A stretch of DNA of 10,274 bases from JBDTMT01 sp033764095 (GTDB lineage: Bacteria > Desulfobacterota > Binatia > HRBIN30 > CADEER01), in NCBI GenBank assembly GCA_033764095.1, contig JANRJF010000150.1, positions 1 through 10,274 on the forward strand. Reading direction: 5' to 3'. The notes under the pieces are model-generated. The model saw nothing but the letters and a program-made list of their open reading frames with translations, ran no database searches and was not told where the DNA came from. Position numbers and translations under genes: made by a program. The stretch's first letter is position 1. Each line of letters starts with the position of its first letter. Below are positions 1 through 9,827 of the stretch, in pieces.

Positions 1-2682
1 CGCGCCGCCGTGCGCGGCGTGCGCCAGCGCCGCGGCACGCCCGCCGGCATCCCGCCCGTGCGCCAGCAGCGCCGCGGCGTAATCGCACTGGACCGCCGCC
101 AGCCAGGCCGGACCCTCGGCCCGCGCCGCCTCGACCAGCGCGCCCTCGAACAGGCGCTCGGCGTCGGCCCACTGCTCGAGCAGCGCCGCCAGCATGCCGA
201 GCGCATGCGCCGCCGGCCCGAACCAGGCGTGCGGCCCGAGCCCCATGTTGCGGCCGGCGAACGGCAGCAGCGAGCGATAGAGAATCGGCGCGCGGCGGGT
301 GTCGCCGAAGGCGACGCACAGCTCGGCGAGGAACGGCACCAGCGGGTGCAGCGCGTTGCGGCGCTGCAGGGCGACGAAGTCGTCGGCCGCCAGCGCCTCG
401 TAGACGCGCCGCGCCTCGGCGGTGTGGCCGAGGTCGGCGAGGCAGATGGCGAGCAGGCAGCGCGCCGCCGGCACCGGGCTCTGCTCGGCCCAGACGCGCA
501 CCAGCGGCTCGAGCTCGGCGAGGCGGCCCTGCGCGCGGCGCGCCATGAACACCTGGATGCCGACACTCATGAAGGCGGCGCGATCGCCGACCCGCTCGCC
601 GAGCGCCTGCGCCGCCTCGACGCTGGCGAGCGCGTCCTCGAAGCGGCCGGCCCACAGCGCGCGCATGCCGCGCAGCGCGGCGCCGAAGCCGAGGAACTTC
701 GGCCAGCGGCGCGCCTCGGCGAGACGCTGGAAGAGGTCGAACTCGCGGTCGAAGGCGTGCACGTCGCCGATCTCGGTGAGATCGAGCAGCCGCCAGCAGC
801 GCCCCTGCAACGCCAGCTCGCCGTCGCCGATCTGTTCCGCCAGCCGCACCGCCTCGTCGGCCAGCGCCAGGCGCTCGTCGACCGGCGCCGAGCTCCAGGC
901 GGCGAAGTGGCGGGCGTTGATCACGTAGGCGAGCGTCGCCGGATCGCCGACCGCGCGCGCCGCCGCCACCGCCGCGCGGCTGAGCTCGTCGCAGCGCGTC
1001 GTGTCGGGCGAGAAGTGCAGCTCGACGGCGAGACGCACGGCGCACCGCGCCCACAGCGGGTCGTGGCGTTCGAGCCCGGCCAGCGCCTCCTCCAGCCCGG
1101 CGACGATCTCGGCGTCCACCGTGCCGCGCGGCAGCCCGAAGCCGAGCCCGGCGATGCCGAGCGCGGCGCGCGCCAGCTCGGCGCGGCGCCCGAGACGGCG
1201 CGCGTCGCCGGCGGCGGCGCGGAAGGTGGCGCGCGCCGGCGCCAACCACCAGGCGGCGGCCTGCATCTCGCCGAGCTCGAGGCGCAGTGCCAGCGCGTCG
1301 GCTGGCGGCGGCGGCGCAGCCAGCGGCAACGCCTGCAGGGCGCGCTCGAGGTGGCGCGCCGCGTCCTCGTAGGCCAGCAGCGTCGCGGCGCGGCGTGCCA
1401 CCCGCACGTCGTAGACCACCGCCTGGCTGGCGCTGCCGGCGGCGGCGGCGTGCGCGAAGTGGTGCGCGATCTGGTCGAGCACCGGGTCGAGGTCGGCGGC
1501 GTGCAGGCGCTCGAGCGCCGCGCCGATGCGCTGGTGCCAGGCCAGGCGATCGCCGGGCGGCAGCGACTCGTACAGCGCCTCGCGGATCAGCGCATGGGCG
1601 AAGGCGTAGCGCGGCAACGAGCCCGGCCGCCGCACCACCGCGCCGGCCGACTCCGCCTCGGCGAGCAGCGCCAACGGATCGCCGGCGCGGGCCGGCACGA
1701 CGGCGCGCAGCAGGGCGAGATCGAACTCGCGCCCGATCACCGCCGCGGCGGCGAGCGTCTCGGCCAGGGCCGGGTTCAACGGGCGCAGCCGCTCCTGGAT
1801 GGTGGCGCGGATGCTGCTCGGCAGGCGCACGTGCGGTGCCGGCGGCAACGTGCCGCCGCCCTCGGCGCGCAGCAGGCGGACGATCTCGTCGACGAAGAAC
1901 GGATTGCCCTCGGTCAGCCGGTGCAGCTGGGCGACGAAACCGGGCGGCGGCGGCGTGCCGCAGGCGGCGACGACGAAGCGCTCGGTCTCCGCCTCGTCCC
2001 AGCCGGCGAGCGGCAGGCGCACGCCGGCGCGCGTCAGGTTGCTGAGCAGACGGGCGTGCTCGGGATCGGCCTGCGGCAGCAGCTCGCGCTGGGTGACGAC
2101 CAACAACAGGCGCGCCTCCTGCAGGTCGCGGGCGAGGAAGCGCAGCAGCAGCAGCGACGCCTCGTCGGCGGCGTGCAGGTCGTCGAGCACCAGCACCAGC
2201 GGGGTGGTCGCGGCGGCGCGACGCAGGAAGCCGGCGACCGCGTCGAAGAGCGGAAAGCGCGCATGCTCCGAATCGAGCGCCGCCGCGGCCGGCGGTGGCG
2301 ACAGATCGCGCACCCGCTCGCGCAGCTCGGGCGCCAGCGCCGCGACCAGCGCCACGCCGCCGCCCAGCGCGTCCTTGAGCGCCGCGTCGTCGAGCCCGCG
2401 CGCGACGCCGCGCACCAACAGCGTCCACGGCCAGAACGGCGGCGCGCCACCGCCCTCCCAACAGCGCGCCCAGCGCACCCGCGCGCCGGCCGCCTGGGCG
2501 CGGGCGTCGAGCTCGGTGGCCAGCCGGGTCTTGCCGATGCCGGCGTCGCCAACGATCACGCACAATCGACCGCGCCCGGCCAGGGCATCGTCGAGGGCGG
2601 CGGTGAGCTCCGCCAGTTCCCGCCCGCGACCGACGAATGAGCGGTCGCCGGCGTCGGCGGCCGCCGGATCGGTGCGGCTCAC
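1..2682 (-). CDS. Large MalT/LAL-type STAND ATPase with TPR-like repeats (C-terminus beyond window)
   Basis: The minus frame is open without a stop from a GTG at 2682 to the window edge (894 codons, 3' end missing). The frame is closed upstream by a stop at 2728-2730, and GTG 2680-2682 is the only usable start codon between. It opens with FVGRGRELAEL (residues 16-26), the usual entry to an AAA_16/STAND module. Walker A is GDAGIGKT (45-52), a CWEGGGAPPFWPW motif lies at 74-86, Walker B is LVLVLDDLH (162-170), and EGNPFFVDE lies at 258-266. These motifs are typical of MalT-like and LAL-type ATPases. From about residue 370 onward the protein is helical, Ala/Leu/Arg-rich and TPR-like. Family members act as ligand- or partner-responsive signalling ATPases, often ending in a LuxR-type helix-turn-helix. 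No DNA-binding or cyclase domain precedes the ATPase here, so any effector must lie past the left edge. The inferred role is a cytoplasmic transcriptional regulator or signalling scaffold; the ligand is unknown. It is divergent from the hydrolase at 2767, with 84 bases between. Confidence 0.88.
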   Translation of the reverse strand, partial: MSRTDPAAADAGDRSFVGRGRELAELTAALDDALAGRGRLCVIVGDAGIGKTRLATELDARAQAAGARVRWARCWEGGGAPPFWPWTLLVRGVARGLDDAALKDALGGGVALVAALAPELRERVRDLSPPPAAAALDSEHARFPLFDAVAGFLRRAAATTPLVLVLDDLHAADEASLLLLRFLARDLQEARLLLVVTQRELLPQADPEHARLLSNLTRAGVRLPLAGWDEAETERFVVAACGTPPPPGFVAQLHRLTEGNPFFVDEIVRLLRAEGGGTLPPAPHVRLPSSIRATIQERLRPLNPALAETLAAAAVIGREFDLALLRAVVPARAGDPLALLAEAESAGAVVRRPGSLPRYAFAHALIREALYESLPPGDRLAWHQRIGAALERLHAADLDPVLDQIAHHFAHAAAAGSASQAVVYDVRVARRAATLLAYEDAARHLERALQALPLAAPPPPADALALRLELGEMQAAAWWLAPARATFRAAAGDARRLGRRAELARAALGIAGLGFGLPRGTVDAEIVAGLEEALAGLERHDPLWARCAVRLAVELHFSPDTTRCDELSRAAVAAARAVGDPATLAYVINARHFAAWSSAPVDERLALADEAVRLAEQIGDGELALQGRCWRLLDLTEIGDVHAFDREFDLFQRLAEARRWPKFLGFGAALRGMRALWAGRFEDALASVEAAQALGERVGDRAAFMSVGIQVFMARRAQGRLAELEPLVRVWAEQSPVPAARCLLAICLADLGHTAEARRVYEALAADDFVALQRRNALHPLVPFLAELCVAFGDTRRAPILYRSLLPFAGRNMGLGPHAWFGPAAHALGMLAALLEQWADAERLFEGALVEAARAEGPAWLAAVQCDYAAALLAHGRDAGGRAAALAHAAHGGA

Positions 2683-2766
2683 GACCGGCGCGACTCCCTG
2701 CTGCGCGTAGCCCGCATCTTCTGGGCCCTACCCCAGCCCGACGTCTAAGGCTACATGGAGTGTACG

Positions 2767-3534
2767 ATGTCCTCGCTACCCATTCCCCGTCCGGCGACCG
2801 GCCTGTTGCTGCTCGAGGGGCGCGCGCTGCTCGAGCTGGCGGCGCTGCTGCCCGCCTACCCGCTCTTGCGCCGCGCGCCGCGCGGCGACGGACACCCGGT
2901 CCTGGTGCTGCCCGGCTTCATGGCCAGTGACAGCTCGACGCGCGCGCTGCGCGGCTTCCTGCGCGACCGCGGCTACGCCGCGCACGGCTGGAAGCTGGGG
3001 CGCAACCGCGGTCCCAGCGATTTGCTCATCGGCGCCATGTTCGACCGCCTCGTCCAGCTGCAGTCGCGCAACGACGGCCGCCGCGTCAGCCTGATCGGCT
3101 GGAGCCTGGGCGGCATCTACGCCCGCGAGCTGGCGCGCGCCGCGCCGGAGCGGGTCCGGCAGGTGATCACGCTGGCCAGCCCGTTTCGCGATCTCGACGC
3201 GGTCAACGTGCCGCAGTTCCTGCGCCGCGACGCGCGCCGGCGCGCCGCGGTGGTGGACGACGCGCCGATCCGCGCCCGCCTGCGCGAGCCGCTGGCGGTG
3301 CCGACGACGGCGATCTTCAGCCGCACCGACGGCATCGCCGCCGGCCTCAGCTGCCGCGCCGACCCGGCGCCGCGCACCGAGAGCCTGGAAGTCGACAGCA
3401 GCCACCTCGGCATCGGTCACCACCCGGTGGTGCTGCTCACCATCGCCGACCGCCTGGCGCAGCCCGAGGACGCGTGGCAGCCGTTCGTGCCGCCGCGCCG
3501 CATTCCGTTTCCGCTGGCGCCGCGCGTGGCCTGA
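2767..3534 (+). CDS. Alpha/beta hydrolase, lipase/esterase-like
   Basis: A 255-residue alpha/beta-hydrolase-fold protein. The oxyanion-side motif VLPGF is near residue 50. The nucleophile elbow GWSLGG puts the catalytic Ser at residue 113. A likely acid is Asp188 (SRTDG) and a likely catalytic His is His213 (SSHLG). An HGWKLGRN motif (about 73-80) follows the first strand and, from memory, recurs in a group of small uncharacterised esterases. I chose ATG 2767 because GGAG (2757-2760) sits six bases upstream. An in-frame ATG at 2755, with AAGG four bases upstream, would add four residues. The N-terminal stretch with LLLLEGRALLELAALL is hydrophobic but contains charges, so I do not call a signal peptide. 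The substrate is unknown, and neighbours give no pathway. It is probably a single-gene unit, divergent from the ATPase gene and convergent with the hydrolase at 3693. Confidence 0.9.
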   Translation: MSSLPIPRPATGLLLLEGRALLELAALLPAYPLLRRAPRGDGHPVLVLPGFMASDSSTRALRGFLRDRGYAAHGWKLGRNRGPSDLLIGAMFDRLVQLQSRNDGRRVSLIGWSLGGIYARELARAAPERVRQVITLASPFRDLDAVNVPQFLRRDARRRAAVVDDAPIRARLREPLAVPTTAIFSRTDGIAAGLSCRADPAPRTESLEVDSSHLGIGHHPVVLLTIADRLAQPEDAWQPFVPPRRIPFPLAPRVA

Positions 3535-3542
3535 GCGTCACC

Positions 3543-3659
3543 AGGGCTGTTACGCCCTTCAGGCTGTTACGTTGTCAGGGCAGGAGAAATCGACCCCTGA
3601 CCTGAAACTTCCCGCCAAAGAAGACAGCCGACCACCAAGACACCAAGGACACCAAGGGA
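3543..3659. repeat. Short repeats in the gap between two convergent hydrolase genes
   Basis: The 158-base gap (3535-3692) has markedly lower GC than its neighbours and contains three kinds of repeat. GGCTGTTACG occurs twice (3545-3554 and 3562-3571). Imperfect stems are formed by AGGGC/GCCCT (3543-3558) and by TCAGGG/CCCTGA (3575-3580 with 3595-3600). Three tandem copies of ACCAAGGAC-like units lie at 3634-3641, 3642-3650 and 3651-3659. Caccaaggacaccaagg-type strings recur in intergenic DNA of many environmental bacteria (general recollection, not checked). The stems could help end transcription from both converging genes, but neither has a T-tract. Confidence 0.6.
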
Positions 3660-3692
3660 ATCTCAAACCCTCTTCTTGCCCGGCGGCGCCGA

Positions 3693-4547
3693 TCACGACG
3701 ACGAGCTGGCGGAGCCCGCCCCGCGCACCCACGCCAGGTGTTGCTGGATCGCGTCGAACCAGGCGGTCGGGTTCTCGATCTGCGGGCTGTGCGCGGCGTC
3801 GGGAATGGTGACCAGGCGGGCGCCGGGAATGGCGGCGACCAACTCGGCCGACGGGGCGAGGAAGCCGGCGTCCTCGCTGCCGACGATCACCGTGGTCGGA
3901 CACTCGATGGCGCCCAGCCGGTCGGTGATCGGCGCGTGGTCGACCAGCTCCAGCACCAGCGCGTTGAAGGCGAGCGGATCCATCGCCGTCAGGCGGCGAT
4001 GGCGGCGCTCCCAGAAGCGCTCGCCCCACTCCTGCTCCAGGCGGCGCTCGGCCGCGGGGCGTCCGGGCTCGTCGGCGGCGCGGGCGCGCAGCAGCGTGGC
4101 CAGCGTCTCCATGCCGTCGCTGAGCGCGATGCTGCCGGCAGCGGCATAGGCGGCGCGCGGCATACGGTCGGGGACGCGCGCGGCGGTGTCCATCAACAGC
4201 AGCGAGGCAACGCGGTGCGGGTGGGCGAGCGCGAAACGCAGCGCCACCATGCCACCCATCGAGTGGCCGAGCAGGTCGCAGCGCGCCACGGCGCGCGCGT
4301 CGAGCAGCGCGACGAGGTCGTCAGTCAATTGCGCGAACGAGTAGCTCGCCGCGTCGCCGGTATGGCCGGAGTCGCCGTGCCCGCGGTGGTCGTAGATGAT
4401 CGTACGGCCGAGCGCGGTGAGCGCCGCCATCTGGTCGCGGAAGTCGTCGCGGAAGCCGGTCAGCCCGTGCGACAACACCAGCGGCCGCTCGCCGACCCCG
4501 ACATCCTCGTAGACGAGCTGGGCGCCGTTGATGAGCAGCGACGACAT
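3693..4547 (-). CDS. Alpha/beta hydrolase of the enol-lactonase/haloperoxidase-like type
   Basis: A 284-residue soluble alpha/beta hydrolase with all catalytic elements in order: SHGLTGF at the oxyanion loop (26-32), DHRGHGDS (53-60), nucleophile elbow GHSMGG with Ser96, acid Asp226 in GSEDAG, and catalytic His253 in DAAHSPQIENP. Length and motifs match the large family that includes 3-oxoadipate enol-lactonase, non-heme haloperoxidases and other C-C or ester hydrolases. The exact substrate cannot be read from the sequence. The start is ATG 4547. AGGG (4555-4558) lies seven bases upstream and could serve as a Shine-Dalgarno, but the same bases form a TAGGGT that could be a -10 box. It is only fold-related to the hydrolase at 2767, so the two look like separate genes rather than a duplication. 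The C-terminus ends in a short serine run. Confidence 0.93.
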   Translation of the reverse strand: MSSLLINGAQLVYEDVGVGERPLVLSHGLTGFRDDFRDQMAALTALGRTIIYDHRGHGDSGHTGDAASYSFAQLTDDLVALLDARAVARCDLLGHSMGGMVALRFALAHPHRVASLLLMDTAARVPDRMPRAAYAAAGSIALSDGMETLATLLRARAADEPGRPAAERRLEQEWGERFWERRHRRLTAMDPLAFNALVLELVDHAPITDRLGAIECPTTVIVGSEDAGFLAPSAELVAAIPGARLVTIPDAAHSPQIENPTAWFDAIQQHLAWVRGAGSASSSS

Positions 4548-4553
4548 GGACGC

Positions 4554-4559
4554 ACCCTA
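4554..4559 (-). promoter_or_regulatory. Possible -10 box (TAGGGT) for the hydrolase at 3693-4547
   Basis: TAGGGT on the minus strand ends six bases before the ATG and is identical to the proposed -10 of the divergent histidine phosphatase gene. No convincing -35 lies 16-18 bases upstream (the best is TTCCAT at 18). The same bases can be read as a Shine-Dalgarno, so this is a weak call. Confidence 0.2.
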
Positions 4560-4584
4560 CTCACGTCCGCACCGACGATGGAAG

Positions 4585-4642
4585 GAGCGATGAGCGAGGA
4601 GCGACGAGGTCGGACGCGTACTCATCGCTCATCGCTCGTCGC
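4585..4642. repeat. Inverted array of GATGAGCGACGAG-type words
   Basis: The left arm GAGCGATGAGCGA (4585-4597) is a perfect 13-base inverted match to TCGCTCATCGCTC (4625-4637). GCGACGAG (4601-4608) matches CTCGTCGC (4635-4642). The region is made of shuffled GATGAG/GCGACGAG words. It lies between the divergent hydrolase and phosphatase genes, and the transcript could fold into alternative hairpins. No function is evident. Confidence 0.7.
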
Positions 4643-4660
4643 GCAGCCCTTCCCGGCGTC

Positions 4661-4690
4661 TTGCGCAGCGCGCCGCACGCCACATAGGGT
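4661..4690 (+). promoter_or_regulatory. Candidate promoter of the histidine phosphatase gene (leaderless)
   Basis: TTGCGC (4661-4666), an 18-base spacer and TAGGGT (4685-4690), followed by eight bases and the ATG at 4699. Transcription would begin at or within a base or two of the start codon. There is no Shine-Dalgarno. The -35 matches TTGACA at only three positions, so the call rests on placement and on similarity to the other candidates in this window. Confidence 0.35.
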
Positions 4691-4698
4691 CCGCGCCA

Positions 4699-5277
4699 AT
4701 GGCGATCCTGCTCATCCGCCACGGCGAGACCGCGTCGAACGCAGCGCGCATCCTGCAGACGCCGGAGATCCCGCTCAGTCCACGCGGCATCGCGCAGGCC
4801 GAGCGGCTGGCGCGGCGGCTGGCGGCGGACGGGCTGGCGGCGATCCTGTCGAGCGATCTGGCGCGCGCGCGCATGACTGCCGAAGCGCTCGCCGCCGCCA
4901 CCGGCGCGCCGATCGCGCTCGACGCCGGCCTGCAGGAGCGCAACTTCGGCGACGTGCGCGGACAGCCCTACGAGTCGCTCGGCGTCGATCTGTTCGGACC
5001 CGACTACGCGCCGCCGAATGGCGAGACCTGGGACGAGTTCCACCGTCGCGTCGACGACACCTGGCCGCGCGTCGTCGCCGCCGCGCAGGCGGCGAACGGG
5101 CATCTCGCCGTCGTCACCCACGGGCTGGTGTGCCGCGCCGTCGCCGAGCGCCAACTCGGGCTGCGCCGCGACGACTGGGGCGCGCCGTGGCGCAATACGT
5201 CGCTGACCGTGATCGACGGACCGCCGTGGACGGCACGGGTGCTGAACTGCACGCGGCACCTTGATGATGCGGGGTGA
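4699..5277 (+). CDS. Histidine phosphatase (phosphoglycerate mutase-like)
   Basis: A 192-residue member of the histidine phosphatase superfamily, complete for its catalytic core. IRHGE (6-10) carries the phospho-acceptor His8 next to Arg7. SSDLARA (51-57) supplies a second conserved Arg. LQERNFG (78-84) carries the acid Glu80. VVTHG (138-142) contributes the second His (141). It has the compact size of the CobC/GpmB-like and broad-specificity acid phosphatase branch rather than true cofactor-dependent phosphoglycerate mutase, which is longer. Substrates in this branch include phosphorylated sugars, alpha-ribazole phosphate and phospholipid headgroups. Nothing nearby, such as a cobalamin gene, picks one. 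It is probably cytoplasmic, since no signal peptide is visible. nth follows 99 bases downstream, so read-through is possible across the repeat between them. Confidence 0.93.
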   Translation: MAILLIRHGETASNAARILQTPEIPLSPRGIAQAERLARRLAADGLAAILSSDLARARMTAEALAAATGAPIALDAGLQERNFGDVRGQPYESLGVDLFGPDYAPPNGETWDEFHRRVDDTWPRVVAAAQAANGHLAVVTHGLVCRAVAERQLGLRRDDWGAPWRNTSLTVIDGPPWTARVLNCTRHLDDAG

Positions 5278-5280
5278 AAA

Positions 5281-5376
5281 TCCCCCCTCGCCCCACTTTT
5301 CCAAAGGGGGGAATACGGGGCGTCCCTCCTTCAACGGGGGGAGTACGGGGCGCCCCTTTTCGAACGGGCGGAAGGG

Positions 5377-5382
<6 letters not shown>
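5281..5382. repeat. 30-base tandem repeat, three units, running into nth
   Basis: The core GGGGGGAATACGGGGCG occurs at 5306-5322 and again, as GGGGGGAGTACGGGGCG, at 5336-5352. A decayed third copy begins GGGCGGAAGGG at 5366. The period is exactly 30 bases. Each unit is C-rich then G-rich (CCCTTTTC..AAGGGGGG), so it is also an imperfect inverted repeat. TCCCCCC (5281-5287) pairs perfectly with GGGGGGA (5306-5312). Similar CCCCCTTTTTCAAAGGGGGG strings are common between genes in many bacteria (recollection). There are no unique spacers, so it is not a CRISPR array. The third unit includes the start codon of nth. Confidence 0.8.
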
Positions 5383-6071
<689 letters not shown>

Positions 6072-6075
<4 letters not shown>

Positions 6076-6099
6076 CTTCGAATCGACCCCCGCTATCGT
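6072..6099 (+). promoter_or_regulatory. Candidate promoter of the PBP1A gene (leaderless)
   Basis: TTGACT (6072-6077), a 16-base spacer and TATCGT (6094-6099), then nine bases to the ATG at 6109. Both boxes match the sigma-70 consensus well (five and four of six). The nth stop codon lies inside the -35 box. No Shine-Dalgarno precedes the ATG, so the transcript would start at or next to the start codon. Confidence 0.55.
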
Positions 6100-6108
6100 C
6101 CCGACAGC

Positions 6109-8457
<2,349 letters not shown>

Positions 8458-8474
8458 GCGCGCCGCCGGCGCGC
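8458..8474 (+). terminator. GC hairpin directly after the PBP1A stop
   Basis: GCGCGCC-GCC-GGCGCGC forms a perfect 7-bp stem with a 3-base loop starting one base after the TGA. No T-tract follows, so this is not a classical intrinsic terminator. It may still slow polymerase or protect the mRNA end. In DNA this rich in GC, such a palindrome could also occur by chance. Confidence 0.3.
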
Positions 8475-8528
8475 GCCGCACTCGGGTGCCCGCGCGCGGA
8501 CTCCGCACCGCGTCAGATGCAACGCCTC

Positions 8529-8545
8529 CGAGGGCGTTTCCCTCG
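8529..8545. other. Small inverted repeat CGAGGG-CGTTT-CCCTCG
   Basis: A 6-bp perfect stem with a 5-base loop in the gap between the convergent PBP1A and deacetylase genes (8458-8766). The other contents of that gap are annotated separately: a hairpin at 8458-8474, word repeats at 8572-8617 and a foldback element at 8618-8717. I see no gene, tRNA or other RNA signature in it. Confidence 0.35.
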
Positions 8546-8571
8546 AATCCGCCGACCCCCTAGCGCTGATT

Positions 8572-8617
8572 GCCTATCGTCGGATCTGCTTCTGACGATG
8601 GGCCATAGGCGATAGGC
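8572..8617. repeat. GCCTATCG-type inverted words next to the foldback element
   Basis: GCCTATCG (8572-8579) is an inverted match to CGATAGGC (8610-8617). ATCGTC (8576-8581) matches GACGAT (8594-8599). GCCATAGGC (8602-8610) and GCGATAGGC (8609-8617) are near-direct repeats. The last ten bases, GGCGATAGGC (8608-8617), recur at 8718-8727 on the far side of the foldback element. Confidence 0.6.
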
Positions 8618-8717
8618 GGCTTGGCCAACAAACCACTTCGGACCCCCATCCTGGCCTTCCCCCGCGCTGCGGGGGAAGGTGAGGGTGGGGGTCCGAACTG
8701 AATTCTTGGGCAAAGCC
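8618..8717. mobile_element. 100-base foldback (MITE-like) element with 10-base target duplication
   Basis: The stretch is a near-perfect palindrome. An inner stem CCTTCCCCCGC/GCGGGGGAAGG (8655-8665 with 8669-8679) surrounds a 3-base loop. An outer stem TTCGGACCCCCA/TGGGGGTCCGAA (8637-8648 with 8686-8697) is perfect over 12 bp. The ends are similar inverted repeats: GGCTTGGCCAA at the left, against GGCTTTGCCCAA read from the right end inward. The 10-base word GGCGATAGGC directly abuts both ends (8608-8617 and 8718-8727), as a target site duplication would. There is no coding capacity, so it would be non-autonomous. The C/G-rich core resembles hairpin repeats common between genes in many bacteria. 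It lies between the converging PBP1A and deacetylase genes and may incidentally help terminate both. Confidence 0.7.
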
Positions 8718-8766
8718 GGCGATAGGCCATGCGCGCGGCTCTGTACCGCCGAGGTGCACAGCCGGC

Positions 8767-9789
8767 TCAGAGGTTGTGCCACTGGTCGCGGTGCAGGCGG
8801 CGGACGGCGTCGAGGATCGGCGCGGCGTGGCTGGGCGCGTGCGGCGGCGCCGGCGCCAGCGGGGCGCCGTCGAGCTGATCGAGCACCGCGAGGGCGGAGT
8901 CGCGCAGCGCGCGCAGGTCGTAGCCGCCCTCCAGGACGGCGACGACGCGACCGTCGCACACCTGGCGGGCGGCATCGACCAGGGCGTGCGCCATGGCGGC
9001 GAAGCCGTGCTCGGTGACCGTCATGCCGCCGAGCGGATCGCGGCGGTGCGGGTCGAACCCGGCCGAGATGAGGATGCACTGCGGCTCGTACTCCAACGCC
9101 AACGGCACGACGATGCGCTCGAACGCCTCGGCGTACTCGATGTCGCCGAAGCCGCCCGGGAACGGCAGGTTGACGGTATAGCCGCGCCCATCGCGTTCGC
9201 CGATCTCGTCGATCGCGCCGGTACCGGGATAGAACGGCCAGCGGTGGGTCGACACGAAGAGCACGCCGGGCTGCCGACTGAACGCATGCTGGGTGCCGTT
9301 GCCATGGTGCACGTCCCAGTCGACCACCATCACCCGCTCCAGCCCATGCCGGGCGCGCAGATAGGCGGCGCCGATGGCGACGTTGTTGAACAGGCAGAAG
9401 CCCATGGCGCGGTCGTGCTCGGCGTGATGGCCGGGCGGCCGGACGAAAGCGAAGCCGGTGCGCAGGCGGCCGGCGATCACCTCGTCGAGCAGCGCCAGCA
9501 GCCCACCGGTGGCCAGGCGCGCGGTCTCGAACGACGCCGCCGATGCCGGCGTGTCGGCATCGAAGGCGGAATGGGCGCGCGTCGCCGTGCGCTCCACCGC
9601 CTCGTAGAGGGCGGCGTCGTGCACCAGGGTGATCTCCTCCGGCGTCGCCAGGCGCGGCGCGACACGCGCCAGGTCGGTGCGTTCGGCGAGCGCCGGCTGC
9701 AGCACCGCCAGCCGCTCCGGCCGCTCCGGATGGCCGGCGCCGGTGTCGTGCGCCTGGTAGCGCGGGTCGACGACTATGCCGGTCTGCAT
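8767..9789 (-). CDS. Histone deacetylase family (class II-like) amidohydrolase
   Basis: A 340-residue zinc amidohydrolase of the HDAC/AcuC/acetylpolyamine amidohydrolase superfamily, removing acyl groups from lysine side chains, polyamines or other small amides. HPERPERL (20-27) begins the fold. The catalytic His pair lies in RPPGHHAE (His121, His122). DWDVHHGNG (157-165) supplies zinc ligands Asp159 and His161, and SAGFDPHRRDPLG (242-254) supplies Asp246. LEGGYD (286-291) holds Tyr290, the likely transition-state tyrosine. The RPPGHHAE and EGGY forms resemble bacterial class II-like HDACs rather than class I/AcuC. It is cytoplasmic, with no signal peptide. The true substrate is unknown, and no acetyl-CoA synthetase or acetyltransferase gene lies beside it. 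The start is ATG 9789; no Shine-Dalgarno is visible, and a leaderless promoter candidate lies just upstream. Confidence 0.95.
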   Translation of the reverse strand: MQTGIVVDPRYQAHDTGAGHPERPERLAVLQPALAERTDLARVAPRLATPEEITLVHDAALYEAVERTATRAHSAFDADTPASAASFETARLATGGLLALLDEVIAGRLRTGFAFVRPPGHHAEHDRAMGFCLFNNVAIGAAYLRARHGLERVMVVDWDVHHGNGTQHAFSRQPGVLFVSTHRWPFYPGTGAIDEIGERDGRGYTVNLPFPGGFGDIEYAEAFERIVVPLALEYEPQCILISAGFDPHRRDPLGGMTVTEHGFAAMAHALVDAARQVCDGRVVAVLEGGYDLRALRDSALAVLDQLDGAPLAPAPPHAPSHAAPILDAVRRLHRDQWHNL

Positions 9790-9798
9790 GGGGAGCCG

Positions 9799-9827
9799 AC
9801 GAAATCACAGAAGACTGCCGCTGTCAG
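9799..9827 (-). promoter_or_regulatory. Candidate promoter of the deacetylase gene (leaderless)
   Basis: On the minus strand CTGACA (9827-9822), a 17-base spacer and TTTCGT (9804-9799) precede the ATG at 9789 by nine bases. The -35 matches TTGACA at five of six positions but lies inside the CTGACAGC-type word repeat of this gap, so it may be a by-product of the repeat. Confidence 0.4.

Noticed and set aside
10..2640. 876-codon open frame on the plus strand
   Set aside because: It is the exact codon-aligned antisense of the STAND ATPase gene. Its protein is a low-complexity Arg/Ala/Gln string without motifs, whereas the minus frame shows Walker A and B.
2755..2766. Upstream ATG (2755) as the start of the first hydrolase
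   Set aside because: It is possible, with AAGG four bases upstream, but GGAG six bases before ATG 2767 is the better ribosome site. The difference is four residues.
3543..3558. Intrinsic terminator (AGGGC/GCCCT hairpin)
   Set aside because: Only a 5-bp stem, followed by two Ts; too weak to call.
2767..4547. The two alpha/beta hydrolases as a duplicated pair or one pathway
   Set aside because: They share only fold-level motifs, differ in the residues around the nucleophile (GWSLGG and GHSMGG), and are convergent rather than co-transcribed.
3738..5264. 508-codon plus-strand frame over the second hydrolase and the phosphatase
   Set aside because: It overlaps two genes with intact catalytic residues, is antisense to one and out of frame with the other, and has no family signature.
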